Below are positions 13,170-25,200 of a stretch of 64,000 bases of DNA, one piece after another. The translations under genes were made by a program, and so were the position numbers. The first letter of the stretch is position 1. Each line of letters begins with the position of its first letter. The stretch is from Marthasterias glacialis. Lineage: Eukaryota; Echinodermata; Asteroidea; Forcipulatida; Asteriidae. The stretch is taken from the NCBI GenBank assembly GCA_911728455.2, contig OU452221.1, positions 5,546,290-5,610,289 on the forward strand. The letters run 5' to 3'. A model generated the notes under the pieces. It saw nothing but the letters and a program-made list of their open reading frames with translations. It had not been told where the DNA came from and ran no database searches.

Positions 13170-13436
13170 GCCCCGCCCCCTAAACATATTGACCAATCAC
13201 AGCATTGTCTACATCATCGCTGTACACGTGGGCAGCACAATGTGCGTCTCCTCTATGTCACACTGCAGCATATAAAGACTATTCTACATCCATGCACTGC
13301 ACGAGATGAAAGCGCGCGCTATAAGTATGCACACACATGTTTACATTTTCCAGTAGGATTTTATTGTGTCGGACTTTCGGTGGCGTAGCCAATGCTGTGA
13401 TTGGTCTACACGTAAGAGGCGGGACTTAATGGATCA
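13170..13436. repeat. Diverged inverted repeat
   Basis: GACCAATCACAGCATTG on the left is matched by CAATGCTGTGATTGGTC on the right, with GCCCCGCCCCC/GAGGCGGGAC outside. The sequence ending in GGATCAGTCTATT is related to ends seen at 33751 and 50670, so it is probably a decayed transposon. Confidence 0.45.
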
Positions 13437-13772
13437 GTCTATTGTCAATGTTGTCCACGTGCTTTAACAATGATATTTGAATTCTTTGGGGAAAACAAAA
13501 CTATAGTCAAGAAGGGTGACTTACGAGAGGAAAAAAAATTGCATGTACAATACCGGTATTTATTTTGTACTTTCAACACAATTTATAACTAGTATTGCTT
13601 TGCGTTCCTAATTTTTTATTTTTTTTTGCTGTGCGTTCTTAAAAATGCCAATGCGATTCTTTCTGTTACTTTAAAAATGTATATCAAAATGAAATCTTAA
13701 AAATAGAGACAAAAATTTAAACATTGTTTAAACTCTTGAGGATCTACCTTTTTCTGAGCAGAACCAAACACA

Positions 13773-13920
13773 GGGGCCGATTTCACAAAGAGCTCAGATT
13801 GATCTTAACTGCAAATCACTCTTAGTTACTAAGCAAAGTGTGATGTCACAATGCAAATTACTATGGTAATACTGACAACTCATCTTAAGATGAATATTGG
13901 TGCTTTGTGAAATCGAGGCC
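13773..13920. mobile_element. MITE, GGGGCCGATTTCACAAAG family
   Basis: Termini GGGGCCGATTTCACAAAG and CTTTGTGAAATCGAGGCC are inverted repeats; the interior includes AAGCAAAGTGTGATGTCACA. A second copy is at 21029-21315, where another element has inserted into it. Confidence 0.8.
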
Positions 13921-14534
13921 AGGTCATCTATAAATAATTACAAATGAATCGGCTTCCTCTTTTTGAATCAAAATCGATGTACACTTTTTTTCTTACAAAG
14001 ATATCAATGAATGTTTCTAATTATATATAATTTATACTTCTTTTAATGCATTTACAATACACATTTTTAAAATTTATGGTAAATTTATTTGTAAAAATGA
14101 TTAATAATTTCTTTGTTAAACGTGCAACGGCATTTTTTGATAAAGGAACAAAAAGAATGACGAAGTCTGGGATAACATAGCCGCCCCTCAACCAATAGGA
14201 TTGTGTTTACACTATTGTATGTATTTATGAATTGTAAATTATTGTAAACAAATATCAATGAGCAATGAGTATCCTCCCTAACAAGTAGTTCATTCTAAGA
14301 ATACTCAAATAGCCTTGATTCAAGGCACAGGGTGCATCCAAGAATACAAACAGCAACACACGAAAAAAGACTATACTATAAACCGAACCCCTTTGGCTTT
14401 GACCAGTAGCCACAGTTTGACGTTACTTTAATGAAGACAAACCGCGTCTCGGCACATTTTGATTTAAAACTGTTAACGGAGCAGAGAAGGATTTTTGTAA
14501 AATACTCGTTCCAATTGTGCCTAACAGCTGCCGT

Positions 14535-17500
14535 CTACTCTCTGAGCTCTGCTTGCAGACGATATTCAGGTGGAGACACCCAGAGCCACTGAGCTTCCAC
14601 TTTGGGTACAGGATCACCGTCTGGGAGCTTCAACTTGAACTTCTGCACCAGGGAGATGTAGAAAATGAAGAACTCTTTCTGTGCCATCTGCGCGCCAAAA
14701 CACTGTCTTTGCCCTAAAAAAACCCAGTACGACCGACAGTCAGTATTAACACATATCTTTATCTACAGAGAAGTTTGCTTCTAAACAAACCGATATCGTA
14801 ACAAACTGCAACCATTGACTGATCATAAAACTGTTTATTTCTCAAAACAACATCGCAAAATACTTACCAATTGAGAATGGTATCAGGTACTCTGGCTTAG
14901 ATAGGTTTCCATCCTCACCAATAAACCTCTCAGGCCTGAAGTTTTCAGGATCACCCCAAAGATCTGGATCATAGTGGACGGCATAGATGTTGGGAATGAT
15001 TGTGGTGTCTTTGGGAATCTTGAATCCAAGAATGTCTACGTCCTCTTGAGAGTGATGTGGAATTAGCAGCCAGAAGGGTGTGTCTACGCGAAGGACCTCT
15101 AAGATCACAGCTTCAGTGTAAGGCAGCTTGCCCCTGTCATCCAATGTTGGCTCCCGGTCACCAATGACATGTTGAATCTCCTCAAAGACGCGCTGCTGCA
15201 TCTCAGGGTAGACAGCAGTGGCGAGCATCAGGAAGTTGAAGATCGATGGGGCCGTGTCTCCTTGATCTGGGATCAGGTTAAAGAACATCCACATGAACTT
15301 CTCATCGTCAAATTCACGAAGGTCACTGTTGGGGTCATTCTTGGCTAGTTCGATCAGGCATTCGTCTATCATATCTCGAGGATGGTTGAAATCTACCGTC
15401 GCTTTGTGTTGGTTGATGTGGTCTTTTATGAAGGTGGAGATTCTTTCGGTCATTTCCTTGCCTTTTGTCAAGGTGGCGTTCAGGCCAAACTTGTCCAAAA
15501 AAGGCAAGATTGGCTCCAGGTCGTAGAGCTTAAAGATCTCCACAAACCACAGCATGAAATCTGAGAGCAGCTGTCCAAAGTTTTCATCCCCTTCCTCGTA
15601 AGTGGCATTGAAGACCATCGAAAAGGTCACATTCAACATGCAGAGAGTAAGAGGGGGGCAAAGGTCAAACGGCTGACCCTTCCTCTTCTTGACTAGTTCC
15701 ACGAGATGATTTGCCTCACGGAGGACGAAGTCTTGAGACTTGGTGATGCCGTAGCCAAAATGGCGACTTGTGCGGACCATGTACTTCTTCTCTCTTTTCC
15801 ATGAGGCAGAATACGTCTCAAAGAACAAACCTGATACAAGAACACAGTATGGCTTCATGGGAATTTTTGCTGCCATTGACAGATCGCCCATCCCTCTTAT
15901 CTTTTGTATGTTAAACATTGCAGAACACAACGTGAAAAGTAAACAGCTGTTATGATATCATATAATCCAATATAGTTTAAAGTTACATGGCTAGATTTTC
16001 GCAGTAAGAATTTTGTCTAAAAATGTGTTTTTCTCTGAACCAAATTTGACAGATGATACTGTTTCAAAACGAAAAAAAAAAATCCTGAAACTTTCGCATT
16101 TGCCATATTTCTATAGGGACAATGCATGTCACGTGCACAACAATGTTTGTACATAGTTGATGGGCGTAATTTATAATGTCCGGATCCCGACAAATTATCT
16201 AGTTTCAAACTGACTACCATTTATCATTAGGGCGCAATACCTTATATGCAAGCTTATAAACCTTCTCGAATCTATAACAATGAATAGCTATTTCAAATTT
16301 AAATTCTAAACTTGTCGCTCAAATCGGCCACAGAGTTGACTTACCGAGGTTTTTGTGTTTTACGTTGACATACGTGAATGGCCAGCTGTCGGGACGACCT
16401 GATGTGTGAGCTGCTTGTCTGAAAAAGGCATCCTTGAGGGCACTGAAGCTGTTCAATACAACAATGCGTCTGGGAAAAAAAGTCAATATAATAGAAAACA
16501 AAAATGGGTTATACACTGAGTTATTTCATCAGTTAATAGTCTCGTATGCATATAACCTGAAGATTGTAATCAGTTCCACGAAGTAAGATTGGTACGGTAG
16601 CGTAGTGCCGTAGTGGAAGGAGATCATCTGTCCGGCAGGAGATTCTGTCCGGGCATACGCCGAATTGTGTACTAACCACTTCTGATAGCGCCCTCTTTTG
16701 AATTAACTCCTCCAGCCCACGTTAATTTACCGTATGGTGAACACATTACCCTAGGAGAGTGACACCGCCACACGAATAAAAACACATCCCGCTCTTTTTG
16801 TATACGTTCAAGATAACTATCATGTACGTATAATTATGATAATGTCTACCATATCGACTAAATGGCCGTGCAGTTAAAGGCATATACAGTATTGGTAAGG
16901 CCAAAACACAATCATTGTTGTATAGTTTCAGTGTGAAAGCTCACAGTTTTTAAAGTTGATACGAGAACAAATTTTTCTGTGAAATATTTCCCTTTGACAT
17001 GCTGTCATATTCGAGAAAACTGTACTAGACCTGGGGTGGATTTCACAAAGCCCTAGGACTAGTCTCATCTTGAGTTAGGATGAGTAACTAGTCCAAACTT
17101 ATAGGACTGGTCATATGTTAGGACTAGTCCTAAGTTAGGACTAGTTTTGTGAAATCCACCTCTGAAAACCTAAAAACCGCAACAGCTAATTTCCGTTGTG
17201 ACCGAAATGAAGGACAATGTGTTTACACGCTGAAAATTGTGCACGGCAAGTTTCACTATTTTCTCCCGACTCAGACACGGATTGAGCCCAAATTGTCACA
17301 CGTTTGCTTCTTCATGTAGCCTATATATTGAATCAGGCAACGCAAGAACATGGCACTATCAGCTTAACCAATCCTGTATATGCCTTGAATTATTACATGG
17401 TTATTAACGTTTATGCCTGTTTTGCTTTGGGATAGACCAACAAAGCACTCTCCCAGCAAAGACCTAATTTGAGCCAAGTAGAAGTGGGCCAACTACCAAT

Positions 17501-17862
17501 TGTGAAAGCCTCATACTTTTAGGAGCATACTTCTACGATGCCCAATTATGCTTGTACAATAACTTAAGTCAGGAATTCAAGTGCACTTACTTCCCAGCAA
17601 CCATCGGCAGAGTGAACAAGTCAGGGTGGTACTGTTTTCCAATCCTGGTGATATTGGCGGTTGTTTGTCCCGAGTTGAGGCTGATCAGTTGACTGCAGCC
17701 GATGAGGGGCCATCCCTTCGGTCCCGGCGGCCAGTTGTATTTCCTATTGTACGAGATTCGTCGATACACCAGGGCCGTCAAGAGGAATGTAATGACGGTA
17801 CACAGGACCAGGAAAATGTCCAGCTGTGACAAGAAATACACGACTTTCTCTGTGAACGCCAT
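14535..17862 (-). CDS. CYP-C: clan-2 cytochrome P450, complete, 512 aa
   Basis: Tandem duplicate of CYP-B with identical exon lengths and phases: 17591-17862, 16345-16469, 14868-15830 and 14535-14713, stop TAG at 14535-14537. An in-frame ATG lies 15 codons further upstream, but 17862 gives the start matching CYP-B. Same motifs: PPGP hinge, DQGDT in place of AGxxT, EVLR, PERF and FSIGQRQCFG with Cys458. By eye it differs from CYP-B at 2 positions in exon 1, 2 in exon 3 and 1 in exon 4, but at 9 of 42 residues in exon 2. Introns 2 and 3 are also alignable with those of CYP-B, so the duplication or a later conversion is recent. A TAAATAAA box lies about 80 bp upstream and an inverted pair of GCGTG cores about 45 bp upstream of the ATG. 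Endoplasmic reticulum monooxygenase of unknown substrate. Confidence 0.95.
17033..17162. mobile_element. MITE, second copy of the GGGGTGGATTTCACAA family
   Basis: Located in CYP-C intron 1. Termini GGGGTGGATTTCACAA and TTTTGTGAAATCCACCTC, interior of GGACTAGTC repeats; close in length to the copy at 5624-5752 (130 and 129 bp). Confidence 0.8.
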
Positions 17863-17900
17863 TATTGGGAATATAGAACTTGACCTATACTGCGCACATA

Positions 17901-17918
17901 CACGCATAACAATGCGTG
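17901..17918. promoter_or_regulatory. Inverted GCGTG pair upstream of CYP-C
   Basis: CACGCAT and ATGCGTG form a perfect 7-bp inverted repeat spaced by four bases, about 40-57 bp upstream of the CYP-C ATG. GCGTG is the core of AhR/ARNT xenobiotic response elements, a natural regulator for a P450, but the base two positions before the core is A rather than the preferred T. Speculative. Confidence 0.25.
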
Positions 17919-18957
17919 CATGGATTGCACAGAACTACCGTTTATTTAATCACTGGTAACCTTGGCCTCGATGGGCGCGTCATGCACTCTTCAAAATGAA
18001 CCATGACCGCCGTATTCCATACGCCAGCACAACAAGAATTTAGCAAATAACCAGCTTTAATTATAGTAATTATTTCGCACATAGTTCTCTGTTATTTATT
18101 CACGTTTTGCAAGAGCCACGTACATATGGTGTTGCACGCGCTTTCACTCAATATCATAACGAACAATGGCAAACTATTCTTCCTTGATCAAAGTGACAGG
18201 TGCCTTCGAAACTTTTCACATAAAAAATGCGCCTCACAATGAAATGCCGTTGTTTAAAGTTTTTTTTTGTACTTTATTTTATTTCAGACCTTACCACGAA
18301 AAACCGCTCTTCGCCTCGCCTCATCCCTCCTACAATAAGTGTGCAAACCAACAATATACAGAAGCCGATACTTTCAGATATGGGATGATCGGGATACAAT
18401 TTTGGGGAATTGTGCCTTTGATGTTACAAGCGTGGAACTTGACAATCAAGAGTGTGTCACGATATTAGGTCACAGGGCCATGCAGAGTTGTCCTTCGAAA
18501 AATTAATGGCAGAATAACAAGAAATGGCAGCCAGTCTGTTTTTTGAAAATTGCTTGTTGGACAAACAAAGCGGTAATCAAATAGAATGTACGAACAACAT
18601 AGCCTCACCATAGTGAGGTAAAAACAATGTTCGACTTCGAATATGAGTACTTGTTGGTCTTGATGATTAAAACAATGACAGTTGGGTTTGATGATGCCGT
18701 CGGGTATAGATCTCGCAATGGGGAAAGGTGACTTGTTTCACGTTGTATGTTGGTATACATGAACTCGTACATGATCTTCCGTGCCACGGGTAGTGGCGAC
18801 GAGTCTGCGTCTTTAAACGATGTGTGTTGATTTTTGTAAGATTTGGAAATCTATGGAAATTTCAGGCGCTCATACCATGTTTGTTTGTTTTGTGTGGGTG
18901 TGGGCATGTCTGGGCAATCAAATCGAGGACTTTAACAAAAGGGATCCGGGAAAATGA

Positions 18958-18982
18958 CATACCGAGGACAGTCCTCGGTATG
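18958..18982. repeat. 25-bp palindrome
   Basis: CATACCGAGGAC, one central base, then GTCCTCGGTATG: a perfect 12-bp stem. Confidence 0.9.
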
Positions 18983-19903
18983 TTTCGTGTACAAAACCAA
19001 TGGGGACGTCGCTAAATAAACTAAGTCCAAACAATGGGCGAACAAAGGGATGTCCTTGGTCTACACCGTAAATATACCTGTTCACACACACCTGTACGTG
19101 CAAACAGTGCGTCGACGGTCATGTACACAACTTTACGGAACTTAACTATACCCACCAAACAGCACCGCTGTGACAAATTGAGATTGGTATCAGTTACTTG
19201 ACAAGGCCTATTGAATGTACAATGGACTATGCAGAAAAGCTGAAAAAAGAAATATTTCCTGTCATTATTTGAACAAACTACGGAGAACATTAACAACACA
19301 GAGGGCATCCATAATGCAATCGATTATCTGCTGTGGATTTACATGTTACCTTCCCTATGCCCCCTTTGCTCGTGATCTCAGCACTATTCCCTTTTCCCCT
19401 TTACCCCCCCCCCCCCCACACACACTTTTCACAACAAATTTACGTCACTGGTCTGGGGATTTTTGACGGCAATCTCTCTCCCCCTTTTTCAGGATTCCCT
19501 AACTCCTTTAAACCTCCAGGTAAATTTTTTTTTATTAAATGGCGCTTTTTCGAAGGCCTATACACTGCGGTAACATAATAGACCATAAATCCCAATGACA
19601 AAGGTTACTGCCAAAGTATTCGTGATAAATGTTTTTGGGTCATCAACAAGGCAGATTGTGTTTCTCACAATAGTGTAAATATACTACGTCATTTCAATTG
19701 AATGAAAGACTTTTTGTTTGCCTTTTAACAAGCGCTCTGCACTTCGACCACAGTGACTCACGAACATGGCATGACTGAGGATCATAATGAACATGTACAT
19801 GGTTCAACAACAACGTATCACATAATAGGGACCTGGATGTGTCTGCTCCTGGATTGATAAGACCTGGATGTGGTAAGCTGGCAGCTCCCTGCAATCAGTT
19901 TTA

Positions 19904-19904
<1 letters not shown>

Positions 19905-19937
<33 letters not shown>
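19905..19937 (+). repeat. (CA)n microsatellite
   Basis: About 16 uninterrupted CA dinucleotides. Confidence 0.97.
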
Positions 19938-19940
<3 letters not shown>

Positions 19941-20596
19941 CCAATTTTTGCATCCTTGTGGAGACAATTATTGTTCTTTCCTTTGTCCCTGTACTTAACA
20001 TCCTCCCATAGACTTTGTACACACAATTCCTTGTGGAGCATTCCCTCTCTTTAGAATTTCCCTATGGAGACGCATTGTTCCTTGCTTTCCCTTTTGTCTA
20101 ATGTCTCCATAAGGCAGCGAATATCTATCCACAGGTTTGTCCATACCTCCGAGGACTTTTTAGAATAGGGACAATAGGTCCTCACTAGTCAGTTCTTTGT
20201 TTTCATGGGTCCTCCAACGCCATTTGTGTACAAAACCAGATTGTTCCAGTACAGGAACAATAGAATTAACAATAGGTGTCCTCGGACATAATGGTGATGC
20301 ACTTCAATCGTAAATGTGTGCACCATATCTCAAAATGGCTTATGGGCCTGGAGGTCGGCTATCCAAATAAGGTTGACCGGAAAAAAATGGAACAGCATAG
20401 ACATGACGGACGATATGGAAGAGCATTTTTATTTTTGTTTTCCGTTTCAAATTGTTTTAATTTTTCCATTATTTTAATTGAAAACTGAACGTCGATTTTC
20501 GGTTATTATTAAAATTGTAAACCTTGTATATTCTGAATGGCCCAAGCTGTAAAAAACAAATATATCATCAACTGTAGGTGCATTTAGTGCTCTTTC

Positions 20597-20760
20597 TCTG
20601 TGCTGTGGCTTTATCCTGTTGACAGGATAAAGCCACATGTTGGCAAGTGATGACGTTTTGGAGCCGGAAGTGCAGTGTAACGAATGTTCACGTACATGTA
20701 GGTATACCATTTGCTTACATTGCACTTCGGGCTCCAAAACGTCCCCACTTGACAACAGGA
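20597..20760. mobile_element. Adjacent double palindrome, probable foldback MITE
   Basis: The first hairpin is TGTGGCTTTATCCTG paired with CAGGATAAAGCCACA. It is followed by a second hairpin whose arms contain GACGTTTTGGAGCC and GGCTCCAAAACGTC, ending CTTGACAACAGG. CCTGTTG occurs in inverted orientation at both ends of the second part. Confidence 0.65.
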
Positions 20761-21028
20761 TTAGTCAGGCACTTCACAACATAAAAAAAAGAAAAATCTG
20801 TCCCAAACCAATATGGCTCATCAGGCTGGTGTTTATATCTGGTTTCCTTGACATTAAACGACTGAGAATATTTCTATTCCCCCCGGGACAGGATGCCAGT
20901 CCATCGCAGGTTACTTCCCAGCTCTCGCCATACCAATTTTGACTCCTGGGTGGAGAGAATCAATTATGATAAAGTGCCATGCTCAAGGACACAAGTGTAT
21001 CGACTGACCACTGGTCAGTCCCAGTCCA

Positions 21029-21315
21029 GGGGTCAATTTCACTAAGACAGCTAATAAGACTGATCTTAAAGGGGCTGTGTCATGATTATAGCAGGCCTGT
21101 GGCTGTGCACTGACATATGAACTCTCACCCAGATACTGCACACGCGCGTCTTGTGATGGGACCGCACGCGTGCGTAGTAAAGGGGTTATTTCATTTACTG
21201 CTATAATCATGACGACACAGCCTCTTTAATTGTGAATCAATCTGAATTGCTAAGCAAAGTGTGATGTCACAATACAAATCACTATAGTCACCGACTGCTT
21301 TGTGAAATCGAACCC
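21029..21315. mobile_element. MITE of the GGGGCCGATTTCACAAAG family, interrupted
   Basis: Termini GGGGTCAATTTCAC and TTTGTGAAATCGAACCC; the interior matches the copy at 13773-13920 (GATCTTAA ... GCTAAGCAAAGTGTGATGTCAC). It is split after GATCTTAA by the TTAA-flanked element at 21070-21225. Confidence 0.8.
21070..21225. mobile_element. TTAA-flanked MITE nested inside another MITE
   Basis: Inverted termini AGGGGCTGTGTC and GACACAGCCTCT, with ATGATTATAGCAG/CTGCTATAATCAT just inside. Flanked by TTAA on both sides (21066-21069, 21226-21229). The intact relative at 13773-13920 has a single TTAA at this point, which documents the target duplication. TTAA targets are typical of Kolobok and piggyBac transposases. 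Confidence 0.85.
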
Positions 21316-21867
21316 AGGATTGGAACCCTCATTCTGTAAACTACAGAAATTGAGTCCAACGCTCTAGACAACTCAGCCACAACAGCCCACTACATACTTC
21401 ACAACATAACAACTTTGCAAATTGTAGTAAACTCTGCACAGATATGAACAGATTTACCAAGTGTGTACAGCTATTAATTATATTTCAAATATCATATATT
21501 ATATCTTGCGTTTTACCCACACACCAATGTGTGATAAGCACTGTACACTCAGTACTTTTCCCAAGTACAGCCTACTGTGAAAAAAGAAATCCACAGGCAT
21601 ATTACCATCCACACCACCATCAACCACTAAGCAACTAAGGCGTAGGCCCTCTGTGTTGTCTAATGCATGTGAAAGAACCCAGTACACTTATCGTCAAGAG
21701 AAGGGGTTTGCCTCAGTGTTTCTTGCAAGGTTGGCTCAAGATTGCACCATATCATCTTGTAAACCCTTACAAGGTTTTATATAAATGGGTCTCATTATTA
21801 AAACGTAGCTCTGCATACCTGTCACAAACAAAAATGAGCACTTTGAGATGCCCACTGAGTGGCATTC

Positions 21868-22165
21868 AGGTTGGCATAGTGGTTTCTTTCCCTGTCTTTC
21901 ACCTGTGTGGACCCCGGTTCGAATCCTGGACTGGAGCCTTGCATGTGGATTGGGTTTTCAGTCCCTACCTGATTGCGTGGGTTTTCCCTATTTGGGGTTT
22001 TCCTCCCACATCTAAAACCGACATTCCTTCATCATCTTCTCTACACAGGTATTTTCAGGCCTACGGGTCACAGTGCCAGTCGCTTTTGAGGGTCCCTTGG
22101 TTTTATTATCAGAAAGTCACAATAGTAATAATAATAATAATAATAACAATAAAGCACTATGTATG
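21868..22165 (+). repeat. tRNA-derived SINE, family 2, full length
   Basis: Box A-like TTGGCATAGTGGTT and box B GGTTCGAATCC head, then a body with CAGTCCCTACCTGATTG, ending in an ATA/ATAA-rich tail. A partial copy of the body lies at 46826-46940. It ends about 65 bp beyond the 3' end of the REXO4 CDS. Confidence 0.75.
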
Positions 22166-22230
22166 AGTTTGCATATTACATAATAAAAAGTCACACTGTC
22201 CGATGGAATCTGATAATTCAGATTGAGATT

Positions 22231-25200
22231 TCATGTAACAGTCTTCTTGACCAACTTGCGGGTTTTAGATGAGGCACTTGCAGACGAGACTTTCTTATCT
22301 CGGAGTGATTTCTCCCACTGTTTTCTATGCATCATGTACAGCTTCATTGCAGCCTGTGCATCTTCCACCTGAAGAAACGATCAATATAATATACTCTCCG
22401 ATAAAACACCAATGCATGCATTCATTAAAAGAAGTCATACTATACCATCTTTCATCCCAAATCTACCTAAAGCCCGGTTCATACTTCACGCACGCAAATG
22501 CGAAGCGAATTTGACGTCACTCTCCTCCATCTGCAGCGAATTTCGCAAATAGCTCAACGCATTTTAACTTGAGCGGATTGTTCGTTGTGAATTTGTGACG
22601 TCAAACTCGCTTCGCCTTCACATTCGCGTGAAGTATGAACTAGGCTTAACTACGGGATTTCCGGTAGAACACACCAACACTGGTGAGTCTATCTATGTGA
22701 AGACCCATAAATATAAACACTTAGTCAGTGTCTTTCTTTATCTCTCATATCCAGTGATACGAGACGGGAAACTTGGCAAAATATATATCACATTAAAGAG
22801 AATTATGTGCTCTGTCTAACAGTATATAAGTTTGTTCGAATAAAACTTTCATTTGCATTGATTCTTAAATCACTTTATTGTTTTAAATGTATGTAACATT
22901 CAACACATCCTAACAGGACCAATTCTTTTTTACAAGTGTTCAACCGTGGTGAATAGGCAAACATTTTCACAAAAACAATTCATATTTTACAAAACACAAA
23001 TACAAGTAAAAATGTCACCACTTTTAACTATCCTTTAACTAGACTATCACTTTTGAATGCTTGTAAACTAGACTACCACTTTTAACTGCTTGTAAACTAG
23101 ACTACCACTTTTAACTGCTTGTAAACTACACTACCACTTTTAACTGCTTGTAAACTAGACTACCAATTTTAACTGAATAAAGTTCAAAAGTTTACAGTGA
23201 AAACTTACCGAGTTATGTTCACCCGTCTGCACTTTCACTTTTAAAACCAGCTCTGTCAGCTTCTTTAATCCTGGTCTTTTACTCTGAAATCCAAATTAGG
23301 TTTATGTAAAATTTAATTTATTAAAGGAATTTTCAACATCAGCTTTTGGAAGTGCATTATAAGAACAGTAATGCAATCTTCGAGAAGTGTATCCTTAAAT
23401 AATGTGAAAGTTTCATCACCAAGTCTGAAATCCCGACTTGGAGTGATGCAGGTCATGGATCAGAGGGTGATCAGAGGAGCAGTGGAGCACCATGTGGAGG
23501 GGGGGGGGGCAGGGGAGGTTTCAGCCCCTCTGCTCAGAACCCTTAGCAAAATGTCTACCTCAGTTGTTGTTTTAAGTTGATGCTACTACGAACGTTAACA
23601 GTTCTCAGGAGCATTGGTTATTAAAAATGTACAGTAAACCATAACTAAATAGCATCAGGACTACTGTTGGATTAGGTTCTAAGGAATGTCAAAAAAAAAA
23701 TAATAACAAAAAATTGAAACCATTTAGTTAGATAACTACATATTATTTGTTCCCCCACCTTGAAGAGATTTTTGAATGGTTGATAAGTGGATGTATCTCT
23801 GATAAGGCGTCGAGGGTGATTGAAGAACAACACCTGACACAAAAGAAACAAGTAATAGCAATTCACAAAAATGAATATTAATGAATTCCTACCAAGATAC
23901 AATCAAAACTTATGAAAAAAAAAATTAATACTCACCAATAAAAAAAAAAGGTTATATAAATAAATATCAGTTTATGTAATTATGCATGATCAAATAAATA
24001 AGTAAATTATTTTTCTGGGCACCTTTGAAAAAAAGTATTCCATACTGAAAGGTTTACCCATGGTAAAGAAGGGGGAAAAAAAATAAAAATAATTAAGTTG
24101 TACTTCTAAAGAGGAATTATTGATTTGTGTACCACAATAACAGTCATTACATTTAAAATTGAATAATTATTTATAACATCAATAATACACAGTTTTGATG
24201 TAGTGCTTTATCAAACCAAACAGATATCTTGTAACGCTCCTTGTTTTCATGAAAGGCATGCAGAGCTATGTTTGAATTAGACCCCCGCCATTTATATTTA
24301 CTTTTTTTTTCAAAGGTCCTAGATCATATCCTTTGAGTAAAAACAAAAAAGCATTTCAAGAAGAATATATAAAAGAAGACAAATCATTAAACTAATTTTA
24401 ATTAAAGAAATTGCTTCAAGAAAATACTGTTAAGTTCCATGATGACAACTGTGCTTACACTGTATTATTTTGGTTTTTACCCGACACCAGTTTATGATAA
24501 GCACTGTATACCAGAGCTGTATGATTCGAGTCCAGGACTCAGACTCGAGTCGTCTCGAATCACAATTTCGGTTACTCGGACTTGACTCGAGTCACGTCGG
24601 CAAAAGACTCGGACTCGGACTCGACTGTCATGACTCCCCCTTGACCCCGAGGACTCATGACTCACGAGTCACGTATTTTCCCTGAAGTATTATTATTTTT
24701 TTTTAATGATTAAAATACAATTCCGATAATCCGATCATCACGCGTCATTCACACGACGAAGGATCAGCGGACGTTGACGCGGTAGCTGACGAAGTACAGT
24801 GTCGTATGGTGTTGTAAGTAACAGCGTCCGTGATTATTTTGTAGATATGGCCACATGGCATGTGAACGCTACTCGGACGTATTTCTGTAAAAGCATTATT
24901 GTTCACCACACCAATGTTAACGCTGGTACTCTGGCAGCATTAAACACCATAGCCACTGCTTGATGTATATTACCAGGGAAATGGGAATGCCTGGTTTGAA
25001 ATCACTAGTGATCCTTAAAGTCATCTAAGTGAACAGGTTGAAGTATTCTAACTATTTAGTTGTTAAAACAAGTGACTCGTGACTTGGACTCGGACTCGAC
25101 ACTGGTGACTCGACTACAACTCTGCTGTATACTCAGTACTTTCCCAAGTTCTGGCATACTACTCAGGTGGGATTCGAACCCACGACCCCTACATTCTAAA

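Larger units (their letters stand above)
11613..14534. other. Intergenic between CYP-B and CYP-C
   Basis: No gene recognised. Contains a twice-repeated segment (CTCTACGGTTTTAAGTGTTTTC near 12460 and 12630), a poly-G run near 12256-12268, a diverged inverted repeat (about 13170-13436) and a MITE (13773-13920). Confidence 0.7.
17919..20888. other. Intergenic upstream of CYP-C, no gene seen
   Basis: Repeat-derived sequence. Includes a 25-bp perfect palindrome (18958-18982), a CA microsatellite (19905-19937) and a pair of adjacent palindromes (20597-20760). No open frame shows recognisable homology. Confidence 0.65.
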
